Source: Basidiobolus meristosporus CBS 931.73 (lineage: Eukaryota > Basidiobolomycota > Basidiobolomycetes > Basidiobolales > Basidiobolaceae). Taken from it: a DNA stretch of 61,650 bases. The stretch covers positions 1 to 61,650 of the forward strand of contig MCFE01000533.1 of NCBI GenBank assembly GCA_002104905.1, in the 5' to 3' direction. The notes beneath the pieces were generated by a model. The model was not told where the DNA came from. It saw only the letters and a list, made by a program, of their open reading frames with translations, and did no database searches. Position 1 is the stretch's first letter. Every line of letters starts with the position of its first letter. Shown here in pieces: positions 60,985 through 61,650 of the stretch. The translations under genes were made by a program, and so were the position numbers.

Positions 60985-61498
60985 AGGAAAGTCACCAAGT
61001 GGTGAAATCTTTATTTACTTATGACAAGTATCTAAAGAAGCCAAGTTAATCTGAAGTTATTCCTAGAAAGCTAGGTCTGAGAGATATCTTCCTGGTAAGC
61101 CAGGTCTGAGAGTTGAGAAGCTGAGTAGTACTATATTTCCTAGTTAGCTAGGTCTGAGAGTGGTTTCCTGGAAAGCCAGGCCTGAGAAGTGAGAATCTGA
61201 ATATATCTGAGCTAAGTTATACTGGTTTGCGGTAGCTGGATTGTGGCCGGAAAGGCCAGTAGACTGGGGGAACTGAGATGAATTTCTGGGCAATCACTGG
61301 CCAAATTTACTAGGCAAATCTGGCCATTAGCATTTCAAGGATTTCAGCCAATCAGAGCCTTTACTTTGCCCGATGGTTGATCAAGCCATCTCCCAATGAG
61401 CACACATCAATTTATTAATCAAATTTTGCTGGATCCAGGATTTGAACCCACAACCATGGGTATGGAAGGGTTAGGGATAACCACAAGGCTAAGTGTTC
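60985..61498 (-). mobile_element. SINE-like element with tRNA-type promoter and LINE-type 3' tail
   Basis: 514 bp. On the minus strand: an A-box-like TTAGCCTTGTGG (61481-61492) and a B box GGTTCAAATCC (61438-61448), the spacing expected of an internal pol III promoter; then a body with four short hairpins (61062-61075, 61091-61104, 61139-61152, 61167-61180); then the LINE-type tail TTGGCTTCTTT...AAATAAAGATTTCACC with hairpin 60992-61005. No ORF. It sits immediately inside the present telomere. A full tRNA cloverleaf does not fold well, so 'tRNA-derived' is likely rather than certain. Confidence 0.62.
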
Positions 61499-61650
61499 TT
61501 AGGGTTAGGGTTAGGGTTAGGGTTAGGGTTAGGGTTAGGGTTAGGGTTAGGGTTAGGGTTAGGGTTAGGGTTAGGGTTAGGGTTAGGGTTAGGGTTAGGG
61601 TTAGGGTTAGGGTTAGGGTTAGGGTTAGGGTTAGGGTTAGGGTTAGGGTT
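61499..61650 (+). repeat. Terminal telomere repeats (TTAGGG)n
   Basis: About 25 uninterrupted TTAGGG units to the end of the window, G-strand running outward. This marks a natural chromosome end and gives the orientation of the whole window (telomere at right). Confidence 0.98.

Overview
The window is the end of a fungal chromosome. It closes in about 25 perfect TTAGGG repeats (61499-61650). Genes carry short GT-AG introns, mostly 53-66 nt, often with a CTAAC/CTGAC branch site. A Zn(II)2Cys6 regulator, a 7TM-RGS receptor, a Kre9/Knh1-type wall protein and a DUF3533 membrane protein are all fungal hallmarks. I cannot place the species from sequence alone. ||| Region 1 (1-34.3 kb) is dense and largely housekeeping: RPS7 (cut by the window edge), LSM12, an intron-bearing alpha-acetolactate decarboxylase, a 7TM-RGS protein, two small TATA-driven genes, BET2 (Rab geranylgeranyltransferase beta) between two ~1.05 kb inverted repeats that each hold an identical small secreted-peptide gene, an unrecognised conserved-looking gene, a Kre9-like wall protein, an M50B-like membrane protease, ERD2, a basic hypothetical protein, a proteinase K-type subtilase, MIX23, two pyruvate kinases homogenised by gene conversion, a Gyp5/EVI5-type TBC Rab-GAP, a small ankyrin protein and an AAAP amino-acid transporter. 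Exon junctions were worked out by hand and the phases and lengths checked. ||| Region 2 (34.3-49.4 kb) is transitional subtelomere: arrays of a CCTCTTATAG motif (two arrays are copies of one another), two intact maltose/galactoside-type acetyltransferase genes with a truncated third between them, a Zn2Cys6 regulator, a DUF3533/Sng1-like protein and decayed copia LTRs. ||| Region 3 (49.4-61.65 kb) is the most unusual part: a terminal array of retroelements, all on the minus strand with their 5' ends facing the telomere, as in Drosophila HeT-A/TART arrays, but here combined with TTAGGG repeats. From inside outward: copia fragment / TAGGGG / LINE-1 / copia pol with 3' LTR, broken / TTAGGG x3 / gypsy chromodomain fragment with LTR-like tract, broken / TAAGGGTTAGGGG / ORF1-only element / GGGTTAGGG x2 / LINE-2 (5' truncated) / TTAGGGG / SINE-like element with pol III boxes / present telomere. 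Each short TTAGGG tract looks like a fossil chromosome end. Four elements (both LINEs, the ORF1-only element and the SINE) share one 3' tail with a TCACC/GGTGA hairpin next to the telomeric junction, which points to one reverse transcriptase mobilising all of them. In both LINEs, ORF1 and ORF2 lie in the same frame, separated by a single UGA followed by CUA, a known readthrough context. ||| Basis: domain calls rest on recognised motifs; exon models on splice consensus, phase and homology; the telomere history is inference from junction order.
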